A DNA stretch of 64,000 bases from Variovorax ginsengisoli. GTDB taxonomy: Bacteria; Pseudomonadota; Gammaproteobacteria; Burkholderiales; Burkholderiaceae_C. A model generated the notes under the pieces. That model saw nothing but the letters and a program-made list of their open reading frames with translations, did not search any database and was not told where the DNA came from. The stretch lies in assembly GCF_030811835.1 (NCBI RefSeq), contig NZ_JAUSRO010000003.1:124001-188000 (forward strand), given 5' to 3'. A program made the translations under genes and the position numbers. Positions 34,175-42,536 of the stretch are shown here, piece by piece (position 1 is the stretch's first letter; each line of letters starts with the position of its first letter).

Positions 34175-35883
34175 GCAGGCTCGTTGCGCTCCGGCCGGGC
34201 GACACGGCGGCGCCACCGGTGCCCCCGGTGCTCGAGGTCGAGGGCCTGTCGATTGGCTACCGCGACCGCGATGCGCTGCACCGCGTGGTGCACGACGTGT
34301 CCTTCTCGATTCATCCGGGCGAGATCGTCGCGCTGGTGGGCGAGTCGGGCTCCGGCAAGTCCACCACCGCACAGGCGGTGATCGGCCTGCTGCCGGAGAA
34401 CGGGCAGCTGGAGCATGGCGCGATCCGCCTCAACGGCACGGACGTGGCCGGCTGGTCGCAGAAGCGCTTGGACGGCATCCGCGGCGCCACGGTGAGCCTG
34501 ATCCCGCAGGATCCGACCAGCTCGCTGAATCCGGTGCGCACGATCGGCGAACAGGTGGCCGAGATCCTGCGCATCCACCGGCGCGTGGAGCGCCGTCAGG
34601 TCGATGCGCGGGTGATCGAGCTGTTGGGCCGTGTCGGCCTGTCGCAGCCCGAACTGCGGGCGCGGCAGTATCCACACGAGCTTTCGGGCGGCATGAAGCA
34701 ACGGGTGCTGATCGCCATCGCCATTGCGCTGCAGCCGGCGCTGATCATCGCGGACGAGCCCACCAGTGCGCTCGACGTGACCGTGCAGCGTCGCATCCTA
34801 GACCTGATCGACGAGCTCCGGCGCGAATACGGCACCGCTGTGCTGCTGGTCACGCACGACCTCGGCGTGGCGGCCGATCGCGCCCAGCGCATCGTTGTGC
34901 TGCAGGGCGGACGCATCCAGGAACAGGGCCCGACCGCTGCGCTGCTGCGCGAGCCGCGCAGCGCCTACACGCGGCAGCTGCTGTCGGATGCGCCCTCGCT
35001 GGCGCTGACTGGCTTTCGGCCCGCACTGGTGCCTGCGCTGACGGCCGAAGAAGAGGGCGCCTTCGCGATCGTGGTGAAGGACCTGGTGCATGAGTTCGCC
35101 ATCGGCGGGTCGCGCGGCACTTTGTTCCGCGCGGTCGACGGGGTGTCGTTCAAGGTGCGGCGCGGCACCACGCATGCGATCGTGGGCGAGTCCGGCTCGG
35201 GCAAGACGACGACGATTCGCGACGTGGTCGGCTTCCGTCAGCCGACCGCGGGCCGCATCCTGGTCGAGGGCGTCGACCTCGCACGCCTGCAGGGCGAGGC
35301 ACTGCGGCAGTTCCGCAGGCGCATCCAGCTGGTCTACCAGAACCCTTTCAGCTCGCTCGACCCTCGCCAGACCGTGTTCGAGATCATCGAGGAGCCGTTG
35401 CGCAACTTCGAGCTCGTGGCGGCACCGGAGCGGCAGCGCCGCGTGGCCGATATCCTGACGCGCGTGGGCCTGCCGCCCGCCGTGCTGCAGCGGCGGCCGC
35501 ATGCGCTGTCGGGCGGCCAGCGGCAGCGGGTGGCGATCGCCCGCGCGCTGGTGCTCGAGCCGCAAGTGCTGGTGCTCGACGAGGCGGTGTCCGCGCTCGA
35601 CGTGACGGTGCAGGCGCAGATCCTTCGGCTGCTCGAACGCCTGCAGCAGGAGCTCGGGCTCACCTATCTCTTCATCTCCCACGACCTCGCGGTGGTGCGG
35701 CAGATCGCGGACACGGTGTCGGTACTGCAACACGGACGCCAGGTCGAGCACGGCCGGGTGGAGGACGTGTTCCTCAACCCAATCAGTCCCTACACCCGCG
35801 AACTCATCGACGCCATACCCGGCAAAAGGAATCTGGATCTTGTCCTCACTGCAACGCCTGGGCTTCTTCAGCAGGCTTCTTGA
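34171..35883 (+). CDS. ABC transporter ATP-binding protein, fused DppD-DppF type
   Basis: This encodes a 570-residue protein with two ATPase domains. Domain 1 has GESGSGKST near residue 59, signature LSGGMKQRVLIAIAI and LIIADEPTSALD. Domain 2 has GESGSGKTT near residue 342, signature LSGGQRQRVAIARAL and VLVLDEAVSALD. In the second Walker B an alanine follows the catalytic glutamate where DppF usually has proline. The last about 40 nt overlap the next gene, which starts in a different frame. Confidence 0.9.
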   Translation: MSRLVALRPGDTAAPPVPPVLEVEGLSIGYRDRDALHRVVHDVSFSIHPGEIVALVGESGSGKSTTAQAVIGLLPENGQLEHGAIRLNGTDVAGWSQKRLDGIRGATVSLIPQDPTSSLNPVRTIGEQVAEILRIHRRVERRQVDARVIELLGRVGLSQPELRARQYPHELSGGMKQRVLIAIAIALQPALIIADEPTSALDVTVQRRILDLIDELRREYGTAVLLVTHDLGVAADRAQRIVVLQGGRIQEQGPTAALLREPRSAYTRQLLSDAPSLALTGFRPALVPALTAEEEGAFAIVVKDLVHEFAIGGSRGTLFRAVDGVSFKVRRGTTHAIVGESGSGKTTTIRDVVGFRQPTAGRILVEGVDLARLQGEALRQFRRRIQLVYQNPFSSLDPRQTVFEIIEEPLRNFELVAAPERQRRVADILTRVGLPPAVLQRRPHALSGGQRQRVAIARALVLEPQVLVLDEAVSALDVTVQAQILRLLERLQQELGLTYLFISHDLAVVRQIADTVSVLQHGRQVEHGRVEDVFLNPISPYTRELIDAIPGKRNLDLVLTATPGLLQQAS

Positions 35884-36625
35884 CGATGCGTCGGCCGGCG
35901 AGCGCTATCGCCTGGTCACGGCGCAGATCGTCCATGCCGAGGCCTTGGGCTATGACTCGGCCTGGGTCGCCCAGCATCACTTCCACGCGGCGGAGGGCGG
36001 ACTCCCATCGCCGCTGGTGCAGGGCGGCGACCGGCTCTACCCGTCTTCGCCGCAGTTGCTCGACCGAATCTGGCAGGCCAGCTTCTCGGTCGTCGGCGGC
36101 ACGCGTGCGGGCCTGGCTGGCGACGGCCTGATGCTGTCGCGCACGCAGCCGCGTACGGCCGAGGTACCGAACGCCACCCTGGCCGAGCTGCAGCTGCCGA
36201 TCATCGAGGCCTACCTTGCGGCTCTGCCAGCCGGCCGCGCGCCGCGCATCGTGGGTTCGCGCTCGGTGTTCGTCGCGGACGACCGGGCGTTGGCGCGCCG
36301 GCTCGCCGAAGAGGGGCTGCGTCGCAGCTTCGCGCGGCAGGCTGGTGCGGCGGCGTCCGGTGCAGCGCTGTCGCTGGATGCACTGATCGCGCGCCAGGAC
36401 GTGCATGTCGGCACGCCGTCGGACGTGATCGCATCGCTGCGCGCCGACCGCACGCTGGCGCAGGTGACAGACCTGGTGTGCCAGGTGCATTCGGTGGATC
36501 CGCCGCATCGTCACATCCTGCGCTCCATCGAACTCATCGCCACCGAAGTCGCGCCGGCGCTCGGCTGGCCCGGCCCGGCGACGAGCCGCGCTTCTTCCCT
36601 CACCGAACGCTTCACCCTCGCATGA
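35840..36625 (+). CDS. Luciferase-like flavin monooxygenase (KPN_01858-type), apparently internally deleted
   Basis: This encodes a 261-residue LLM-class protein. A TTG start at 35840 fits an AAAAGGA ribosome-binding site 9 nt upstream. The beginning, LGFFSRLLDD to WVAQHHFHAAEGGLPSPL, is the normal family N-terminus. The next residues, VQGGDRLYPSSPQLLDRIWQ, belong well past the barrel centre. By comparison with typical family lengths near 340 residues, about 80-90 residues (the strand with the GSGGT-like flavin phosphate site) are missing in frame around base 36020. The remainder, including GDGLMLSRTQPR and the C-terminal helices, is intact. Catalysis is doubtful. It overlaps the ATPase gene by 44 nt and the next gene by 4 nt. 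Confidence 0.72.
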   Translation: MSSLQRLGFFSRLLDDASAGERYRLVTAQIVHAEALGYDSAWVAQHHFHAAEGGLPSPLVQGGDRLYPSSPQLLDRIWQASFSVVGGTRAGLAGDGLMLSRTQPRTAEVPNATLAELQLPIIEAYLAALPAGRAPRIVGSRSVFVADDRALARRLAEEGLRRSFARQAGAAASGAALSLDALIARQDVHVGTPSDVIASLRADRTLAQVTDLVCQVHSVDPPHRHILRSIELIATEVAPALGWPGPATSRASSLTERFTLA

Positions 36626-37263
36626 CCGCAACCTCCATTCCAGACGTGATCGACCAACTCGCGGGCATCCATCCCGGCGACGCGCTCGACGCGATCCGCG
36701 CCCAGCGCCCGCAAGCCCGCCAGCATGCACAGCAGAGTTACCTGGCGCTGTTCCATCCGGGCGATCCGTCGCTGCAGGCCGTCACGCGATTCACTGTCGC
36801 TGAGCGCTTTGCGGTGGCCGCATACACGGCCGCCCTGCACGGGCAGGGCGACTTCGTCGCTTTCTATGGCACCCGGCTGTCTGCCGATGTCGCAACCTCG
36901 GGCTGGCTCGAAGTCCTTGCGGCCGAAGCGGCTCAAAGCGCTGCGCGCGGCCCCTATGGCGCCTATCCATCCGGACCATTGAGTGCTGAAGACGTGAGCG
37001 GCCCCGTGCATGCCGTGGGCGCAGCGCACCGCGCTCTGCTGGGCGACCGCCTGTCGGCCGCGCTGGCGCATGCTCATCTGCTGGTGCTGCATCCGCGCGA
37101 TGCCGCGGCCTCGGCGCTGCAGGCACTGCTCGACGCGGGATGGTCGACCACCGACATCGTCACGCTGTCGCAATTGGTCGCATTCCTGTCGTTCCAGATC
37201 CGTGTCGTCGCCGGTCTGCGAACGCTGGCCGCACTGACATCGACCTCCACGGTCACCGCCTGA
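36622..37263 (+). CDS. Carboxymuconolactone decarboxylase-like protein (CMD, Avi_7170-type)
   Basis: This encodes a 213-residue alpha-helical protein resembling the CMD-domain proteins that travel with KPN_01858-type luciferase-like genes. Segments VTRFTVAERFAVAAYTAALHG (about residues 55-75) and LSQLVAFLSFQIRVVAGLRTL near the C-terminus fit the AhpD-like helical fold. The canonical CxxC of AhpD is absent; there is no cysteine in the protein, so peroxidase activity is unlikely and a structural or partner role is more probable. The start overlaps the previous stop by 4 nt. Confidence 0.72.
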   Translation: MTATSIPDVIDQLAGIHPGDALDAIRAQRPQARQHAQQSYLALFHPGDPSLQAVTRFTVAERFAVAAYTAALHGQGDFVAFYGTRLSADVATSGWLEVLAAEAAQSAARGPYGAYPSGPLSAEDVSGPVHAVGAAHRALLGDRLSAALAHAHLLVLHPRDAAASALQALLDAGWSTTDIVTLSQLVAFLSFQIRVVAGLRTLAALTSTSTVTA

Positions 37264-37275
37264 TCGGGCCATCCC

Positions 37276-37884
37276 ATGAGCACACAGACCCTTTCCCATC
37301 CCGACAACGTCCCACCGAACGCCTTCACGCAGGCCGTGCTCGAATGGCTGCCCTGGCTGGAGCCGCTGCCTGAAGCCGAGCTGACGGACCGCCACCGCGC
37401 GGGCCTCGTGGACGCGGCTCGCGCCAAGTCGCCGTACTTCATGCTGCTGGCGCGCGACCCCGACATCCTCGGCGCGCGCACTCGTACCGACAAGGACATC
37501 TTCTACAACCCCGTTGCGGGCCTGCCGCGCGCCGAGCGCGAGTTGGCGGCCGCGGCGACCTCTCGCTTCAACGGCTGCATCTATTGCGCGTCGGTCCACG
37601 CGCGCTTCGCCTCGCATTTCTCGCCGCGGTCGGATGACCTGCAGCGGCTGCTGGATGAGGGCGTCAATGCATCGCTCGATCCGCGCTGGGACGCGATCGT
37701 GGCCGCTTCGGTTGCGCTGTCGTCGACGCCTGTCGCCTTCGGCCCGTCGCACGTTCATGCCCTGCGTAAGGTGGGCCTGGACGATCTGGCGGTCTCCGAC
37801 GTGATCCACGGCGCAGCCTTCTTCAACTGGGCCAACCGGCTGATGCTGTCGCTCGGCGAGCCACGCGCGAGCTCGATCGGCTGA
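37276..37884 (+). CDS. Alkylhydroperoxidase-domain protein (AhpD-like, Avi_7169-type)
   Basis: This encodes a 202-residue AhpD/CMD-fold protein. The redox motif CIYCASVHARF (CxxC with the downstream SxxH) lies at about residues 98-108, matching alkylhydroperoxidase active sites. SDVIHGAAFFNWANRLML near the C-terminus is the conserved helix of the family. It follows the cysteine-less CMD protein by 12 nt, so the pair may form a mixed oligomer with one catalytic member. In other genomes this pair is found with a luciferase-like protein and a Dpp-type transporter, as here. Confidence 0.8.
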   Translation: MSTQTLSHPDNVPPNAFTQAVLEWLPWLEPLPEAELTDRHRAGLVDAARAKSPYFMLLARDPDILGARTRTDKDIFYNPVAGLPRAERELAAAATSRFNGCIYCASVHARFASHFSPRSDDLQRLLDEGVNASLDPRWDAIVAASVALSSTPVAFGPSHVHALRKVGLDDLAVSDVIHGAAFFNWANRLMLSLGEPRASSIG

Positions 37885-37885
37885 G

Positions 37886-38173
37886 ATGTTCAGTCACGAG
37901 CATTTGCAGGCCTTTCAGGCGGTTGCCGAGCGCGGCAGCGTGACGCAGGCGGCTCAAGCGCTTCGGTTGTCCAAATCGACGGTGAGCAAGTACCTCACCG
38001 ACCTCGAACAGCAGGTGGGCGTCAAACTGCTGCACCGGAGCACGCGCGCAGTCAGCTTGACCGATGCAGGGCACCTGATGCTGCGTCGGAGCAAGGTGCT
38101 GGTGCGGATGACCGAACGCATTCGTTCGGAGTTGTGTGGGCGGGCCAGCACAAGCACGGCCGAGCCCTTCTGA
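37886..38173 (+). CDS. Truncated LysR-type regulator (DNA-binding domain only)
   Basis: This encodes 95 residues, of which the first about 65 are a LysR winged helix-turn-helix (FQAVAERGSVTQAAQALRLS, STVSKYLTDLEQQVGVKLL, LTDAGHLML). LysR proteins run to about 300 residues; the effector-binding domain is absent. The reading frame leaves the family near residue 80 and stops at 38173, 56 nt before the VOC gene. It begins one nucleotide after the previous stop, so it is still in the operon. It is either a decayed regulator or a stand-alone DNA-binding domain. Confidence 0.75.
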   Translation: MFSHEHLQAFQAVAERGSVTQAAQALRLSKSTVSKYLTDLEQQVGVKLLHRSTRAVSLTDAGHLMLRRSKVLVRMTERIRSELCGRASTSTAEPF

Positions 38174-38229
38174 AAACCGATCTTTTTCTCCTTCTTTCTT
38201 CTTATCGGCTTCGGCCTGAAAGCGCATCC

Positions 38230-39096
38230 ATGGGTTTGAAACTCGATCACGTCGTCATTGCCGTTCACGATCTCGAACGCAGCATTGCTGATTACACGGC
38301 CCTCGGCTTCCACGTGCTGCGTGGTGGCGATCATCCAAGTCGGGTGACGCACAACGCTCTGATCGTCTTTGCCGATGGCGTTTACTTCGAGCTGATCGCG
38401 TTTCGCGAGCCAGCGCCCGGCGAGCGTTGGTGGCAGCTGTTGCACAAGCATGGCGAGGGCATCGTCGACTTTGCCCTGCTGCCGCAAGACACGGCGGACA
38501 CGGTGGCCCAAGCGGCTGCGAGAGGGCTGATTCTGGAAGGGCCGCTCGATGGGGGACGATTGCGACCCGATGGCACGCGGCTGCACTGGCAGACCGCCCG
38601 GCCGCCTTCGTCGGATCTGCCTTTTCTGTGCGGCGACCTTACGCCGCGCACGCTGCGTGTGCCCGAGGGTGACGCACGCCTGCATCCGAACGGCGCGCTG
38701 GGCGTGGCCAGCCTGGCGGTTGGGACGCGCGATCTGGACGCCACGCTCGCGCGTTGGCGTGCGCTGCTTGGGAGCCGCTCCGATCGGTCTGATGCGCAGG
38801 CCGAGAGCCAGCAAGAGGACGCAAACCGGATCGGCATCGGGTTTCCCGTGCCGGCCGGCGACGAGCGCATCGCCGTCGTACAACTGGGCGACAGTGCCAT
38901 CGTGCTGATGTCTCCGCGCGACGACACGAACGAGCAATCCAGTCCGCTGGCCCAACGCCTGGCGCTGCGCGGTGAAGGACCCTACGCCTTGGTGTTGCGG
39001 TTCCAGGATGTGTCGCACAGCGCGCGCGGTCTCGACCCGGCGCTTACGCACGGCGCGCTGCTCGAATGGGATGTCGGGCCAGCGGCGAGCGCCTGA
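38230..39096 (+). CDS. VOC-family (glyoxalase-like) protein
   Basis: This encodes a 288-residue protein of the vicinal oxygen chelate fold with a glyoxalase-like N-terminal half (LDHVVIAVHDLERSIADYTALGFHVLRGG). His6-type and Glu ligands are suggested by DHVV and by FADGVYFELIAF. A second half-module begins at LGVASLAVGTRDLDATLARWRALL. VOC proteins include metal-dependent lyases, dioxygenases and glutathione transferases. It ends the + strand run; a role with the upstream cluster is possible but unproven. Confidence 0.78.
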   Translation: MGLKLDHVVIAVHDLERSIADYTALGFHVLRGGDHPSRVTHNALIVFADGVYFELIAFREPAPGERWWQLLHKHGEGIVDFALLPQDTADTVAQAAARGLILEGPLDGGRLRPDGTRLHWQTARPPSSDLPFLCGDLTPRTLRVPEGDARLHPNGALGVASLAVGTRDLDATLARWRALLGSRSDRSDAQAESQQEDANRIGIGFPVPAGDERIAVVQLGDSAIVLMSPRDDTNEQSSPLAQRLALRGEGPYALVLRFQDVSHSARGLDPALTHGALLEWDVGPAASA

Positions 39097-39197
39097 GCGA
39101 ATGGCGACAAGCGCGATCACCGCCTGCGACACCAGTCCGCATCGATAGACGCGCATCCCGGCTGCGCTTGAACCACTGGAAATTTGGCGATTGCCAA

Positions 39198-39247
39198 AAA
39201 AGTGCCCAAAACGAAAATGCCCCGCTATCTTTTGAATAGCGGGGCAT
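39198..39247 (-). terminator. Rho-independent terminator of the tRNA-Asn gene
   Basis: A 12-bp perfect stem (ATGCCCCGCTAT at 39217-39228 with its complement at 39236-39247, 7-nt loop) is followed on the - strand by TTTTCGTTTT and a further T run. It lies 22 nt beyond the tRNA 3' end. No T tract follows on the + strand, so it acts on the - strand transcript. Confidence 0.85.
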
Positions 39248-39269
39248 CCAGTGGCCTTGCGGCTTGTAG

Positions 39270-39345
39270 TGGCTCCTCGACCTGGGCTCGAACCAGGGAC
39301 CTACGGATTAACAGTCCGGCGCTCTACCAACTGAGCTATCGAGGA
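39270..39345 (-). tRNA. tRNA-Asn (anticodon GTT)
   Basis: This is a 76-nt cloverleaf with encoded CCA. The acceptor stem is TCCTCGA paired with TCGAGGA, the D-arm TAGCTCAGTTGGTAGAGC is followed by anticodon loop CTGTTAA (anticodon GTT), and the T-arm contains GGTTCGAGCC. It sits between the organosulfur region and the thiamine locus. tRNA 3' ends are common island integration targets, but I found no second copy of its 3' end in the window. Confidence 0.97.
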
Positions 39346-39356
39346 ACAAGCCTTAG

Positions 39357-39362
39357 ATTATA
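39357..39362 (-). promoter_or_regulatory. -10 box of the tRNA-Asn promoter
   Basis: The - strand reads a perfect TATAAT, placing the transcript start only about five nucleotides before the mature tRNA 5' end. No convincing TTGACA is seen at 16-18 nt; CTGGCG at 19 nt is the nearest candidate. Confidence 0.65.
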
Positions 39363-39404
39363 GCGTCATTTTTTCGATCTCCGCCAGCACGTGTGACGAA
39401 AGTG

Positions 39405-41573
39405 TCACAAGGTGGCGGTGACCGCCAGTCGGATCGTTCGCGGCGCGCCGGGGAACAGGTAGACGTGGCCGTATTGGTAGGGCGATTCCTTCCAGTAGCG
39501 GCGGTCGAACAGGTTCTCGACGCCCAGCGTCCATCGGGTTGCCACGCCGTTGAGCCGGGTGTCGTAGCGCAGCGCGGCATCAAAGCGTGTCCATGCGGGC
39601 AGTGTGACCGATCCATCGGGCAGCACGTTGCGGCGTCCTTCGTACGAGACCTGCGTCTGCATCTCCAGGCCCGGCACCGCAGCGACGCGGTAGGCGACTT
39701 GCGCGCGCAGCACGTCCCTGGGCACGTTGGTGGCGCGCTGGCCGTTGATCGCCGTATCGGCGCTGCCGACGCGCTTTGCGTCGATGAACGTCATGCCACC
39801 AGCCAGGCGCCAGGGGCCGTGCGTCCAGTCGCCATTCAGTTCGAGGCCGCGACGTTTGGCCTGGCCATCGAAGCCGGCGGTGCATGGCTCGACCGGATTG
39901 CCGCAGGTGTCGATGTTCGTCACTGGCTGCGTGATCGCGAAGAGCGCCGCCTGCCAGTTCAGCGACCCCTTGCTGCCCTTCAAACCCACTTCGCGCTGTC
40001 TCGACACAAGCGCCGGCAACCCCTGGCCCGCATTGGCGTAGCCGATGTTGTTGGGCACGACCTGCGACTCCACGCCTTCGCCCCAGCTGGCGTACGCCAT
40101 GAGGCCCGGCTGCAATGCGTAGCTCGCAGCCAGCCAGGGCGTGGTGATTCCCTGTGCATAGCTGGTGGGCTGGGAGCCGTCGGTGCCTATGCTGTCGCGG
40201 TCGAGCCGGGTGTGGCGCACGCCGAGCCAGGTGGTGAATCGTTCGCTCCACCGAATGGCGTCCTGCAGCGACAGTTCGGTGGACCGTTCGTCCCGGTTCG
40301 TCGTGGGTGTGGTCAGCGTCGGGTCGGCTGGCACGATGGCCGTGCCCGCCACGTTGCCGGTGCCCACATAGTTGTACGCCTGGTCCTGGAACCGGTTGCG
40401 TACGCGGCTCTCCATGAGGCCGATGCCGAGGTCGTGCTGCACGCCGCCGGTCATCACCTTGCCCTTGAGGTTCAGGCTGCCGGCGGTCTGTACGCGGCGC
40501 TCGTTGTCGCTGCGGAAGTCGTAGAAGTCGAAGGTGCCGTCGCTGCAATAGCGGTCGTAGTTGCCTTCGGCGCTGCAGCCGAAGGCGTAGGCCAGGCGAT
40601 CGTCGGTCTTCAGGCGCTGCTGGCCGACCTGTGCGCTCCAGCGCCAGTTGTCGTCGATGGCTTGCGTGAAGCGCAGCGTACCGGTCAGTCCCTCGAACAC
40701 CGAAGGCTGCGACCAGGCCTGGTTGTTGAGGTTGATGCGGGGGTCGACCGGCGCGGGCAAGGTGTTGCCCAGCAGGCTGAAGCCGTTCTGGCTGGGCTGG
40801 GTCTTCTTGCTGTACTCGATCTCGGCCTCGATCACGGTGTCGCGCGTGAGGCGCCAGTCGGTTGCAAGCGAGAACAGCTCGCGGTGCCCATCGAGGTCGA
40901 AGGCGCGCGGCTTCAAGTCTTCGCTCACCACGTTGAGCCGGTAGCCGAACGCGCGGTTCTCGCCGAAGCGGCCTCCCAGATCGATCGCGCCCAGCACACC
41001 ACCGCGGCCGGAGACCTCCATGCGCACTTCGCGCAGATCGGTCTCCGTTGGGCGTTTGACGACATAGTTGACCAGCCCGCCGGGGGCACTGGTGCCCGCC
41101 TGAATGCCGCTGGTGCCGCGCAGGATCTCGACGCGCTCCTTGTTGTCCAGCGGGATCGAGGTCTCGGCATTGATCGGCAGGCCCTCGCGTCGGTAGTTGA
41201 AGCGGTTGTCGAGCACGAAGCCACGTACCGTGAGGTAGTCGATGTAGCCGGCCGCGTTGTAGGCGTCGCTCACCGAGGCGTCGAACTGCGTGAGGTCGGC
41301 CAGGCGCCGTGCGCCGCGGTCCTGCATCTGGCGGCTGTCGATCACGGTGGCGGACACGGGCACCTGGTTGAGCGGCAGGTCGCCAAAGCCGGTGACGTCG
41401 GCCTGGCGCGGTGCGCTGCGTTCATCGACCGTCACGGTGCCAAGTGTGGCGTCCTGCGCATGCGCGATGCCCGTCAGGCACAGCAGGGCGATGACCGCCT
41501 GCGAAAGGGGGGTGAGAGGACCTGTGGGGGCGAAGGACGTGCGGCGATGGAGAGCGCTTCGAGTGGTTGTCAT
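39405..41573 (-). CDS. TonB-dependent outer-membrane receptor in the thiamine operon
   Basis: This encodes a 722-residue receptor. A signal peptide (hydrophobic core about residues 24-38, AHAQ cleavage near 40) leads to a plug domain with VSATVIDSRQMQDRGARRL, LTVRGF and ERVEILRGTSGIQAG. The beta-barrel ends LAVTATL, without the usual terminal phenylalanine. The family resembles siderophore receptors. However, it starts 6 nt after thiE, so it is the last gene of a thiO-thiS-thiG-thiE operon, and uptake of thiamine, HMP or a thiazole precursor is more likely. No separate promoter gap exists. The upstream end of the gene lies 6 nt from the thiE stop. Confidence 0.85.
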   Translation of the reverse strand: MTTTRSALHRRTSFAPTGPLTPLSQAVIALLCLTGIAHAQDATLGTVTVDERSAPRQADVTGFGDLPLNQVPVSATVIDSRQMQDRGARRLADLTQFDASVSDAYNAAGYIDYLTVRGFVLDNRFNYRREGLPINAETSIPLDNKERVEILRGTSGIQAGTSAPGGLVNYVVKRPTETDLREVRMEVSGRGGVLGAIDLGGRFGENRAFGYRLNVVSEDLKPRAFDLDGHRELFSLATDWRLTRDTVIEAEIEYSKKTQPSQNGFSLLGNTLPAPVDPRINLNNQAWSQPSVFEGLTGTLRFTQAIDDNWRWSAQVGQQRLKTDDRLAYAFGCSAEGNYDRYCSDGTFDFYDFRSDNERRVQTAGSLNLKGKVMTGGVQHDLGIGLMESRVRNRFQDQAYNYVGTGNVAGTAIVPADPTLTTPTTNRDERSTELSLQDAIRWSERFTTWLGVRHTRLDRDSIGTDGSQPTSYAQGITTPWLAASYALQPGLMAYASWGEGVESQVVPNNIGYANAGQGLPALVSRQREVGLKGSKGSLNWQAALFAITQPVTNIDTCGNPVEPCTAGFDGQAKRRGLELNGDWTHGPWRLAGGMTFIDAKRVGSADTAINGQRATNVPRDVLRAQVAYRVAAVPGLEMQTQVSYEGRRNVLPDGSVTLPAWTRFDAALRYDTRLNGVATRWTLGVENLFDRRYWKESPYQYGHVYLFPGAPRTIRLAVTATL

Positions 41574-41579
41574 GGCGGT

Positions 41580-42536
41580 TCAGGGGGCGGATTCGATGGG
41601 GTGCAATTGCATGCCTGCGATGAGTGCCGCGGCTTTTGCTGGCGGGTCGTCTGCGGCGATCAGCGCGCGCACCACGGCGACCGAGCCGACGCCGGTGGCG
41701 AGCACCTCGGGCATGCGCGCGGCGTCGATGCCGCCGATGGCCACCTGCGGGTAGCCGCGCAGCAGCCGCGCATAGGCGGCTAGTCGCGCCACGCCTTGCG
41801 GCGCTGTCGCCATGCGCTTGAGCGTGGTCGGATAGACGGCGCCCATGGCGATGTAGCTCGGGCTGACCGCATCGGCGCGCACCATCTCGGCATAGCCATG
41901 CGTGCTCACGCCCAGGCGCAGACCGGCTGCGCGTAGGCGCTGCACGTCGTGCGCGCCCAGCGCGTCGAGGTCTTCCTGGCCGAGATGCACGCCGTAAGCC
42001 TGCGCCTCGATCGCGGCCTGCCAGTGGTCGTTGATGAAGAGCAGCGCTGGAGTGCCGCGCACCGCATCGACCGCCGCCTGCACTTCGCGCGCGATGGCCT
42101 GCGTGTCGCTGGACTTGAAGCGCAACTGCACGGTCGGGACGCCGGACCGGGCCATGCGCCCGACCCAGTCGGCATCGGGCAGCACGGCGTAGAGGCCGAG
42201 GCGTTCGGGGCAGGGGGCGAACGCGTCGGCGCGTTCGGCGGGTGGAAAAGCGCGCAGGCCGAAATCGATGGGCGCGTCGGGCCATGCCCGCGCATCGAAC
42301 GCGCCGGTGCGCGCTGTCTGCGCCTGCCACGCGCGCGCCAGGCATTCGGCATCGATGTCGATGAAGCCGAGCGCGGCGCAGGCCGCCTTGGCGGCGCGGT
42401 AGACCGACGCATCGGAGGTGAAGGCGGTCGGGGCTGGTGTTGGCGTCGGCGTCGGCGTGGGGGCCGGTGCACCGAAGTGCGCCCGGTGTGCGTCGACGAT
42501 GGCAGCGGCAAGCGAAAGAGGCGAAAGGTCGGTCAT
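41580..42536 (-). CDS. thiE: Thiamine phosphate synthase, ThiE-like, with N-terminal extension
   Basis: This encodes 318 residues; ThiE is normally about 210. The synthase part begins near residue 110: VQLRFK at 136-141, [22 protein letters not shown] (the INDxx...VHLGQ motif), [11 protein letters not shown] and a final IGGIDA phosphate site. It joins HMP-PP with thiazole phosphate to give thiamine phosphate. The first about 105 residues include a [11 protein letters not shown] linker (26-36) and resemble no catalytic domain I know. The ATG at 42536 overlaps the thiG stop by 4 nt. Confidence 0.88.
   Translation of the reverse strand: MTDLSPLSLAAAIVDAHRAHFGAPAPTPTPTPTPAPTAFTSDASVYRAAKAACAALGFIDIDAECLARAWQAQTARTGAFDARAWPDAPIDFGLRAFPPAERADAFAPCPERLGLYAVLPDADWVGRMARSGVPTVQLRFKSSDTQAIAREVQAAVDAVRGTPALLFINDHWQAAIEAQAYGVHLGQEDLDALGAHDVQRLRAAGLRLGVSTHGYAEMVRADAVSPSYIAMGAVYPTTLKRMATAPQGVARLAAYARLLRGYPQVAIGGIDAARMPEVLATGVGSVAVVRALIAADDPPAKAAALIAGMQLHPIESAP

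Noticed and set aside
39393..41783. 796-codon open frame on the + strand across the TonB receptor
   Set aside because: Its translation is Val/Ala/Gly-rich without motifs, while the - strand encodes a complete receptor.
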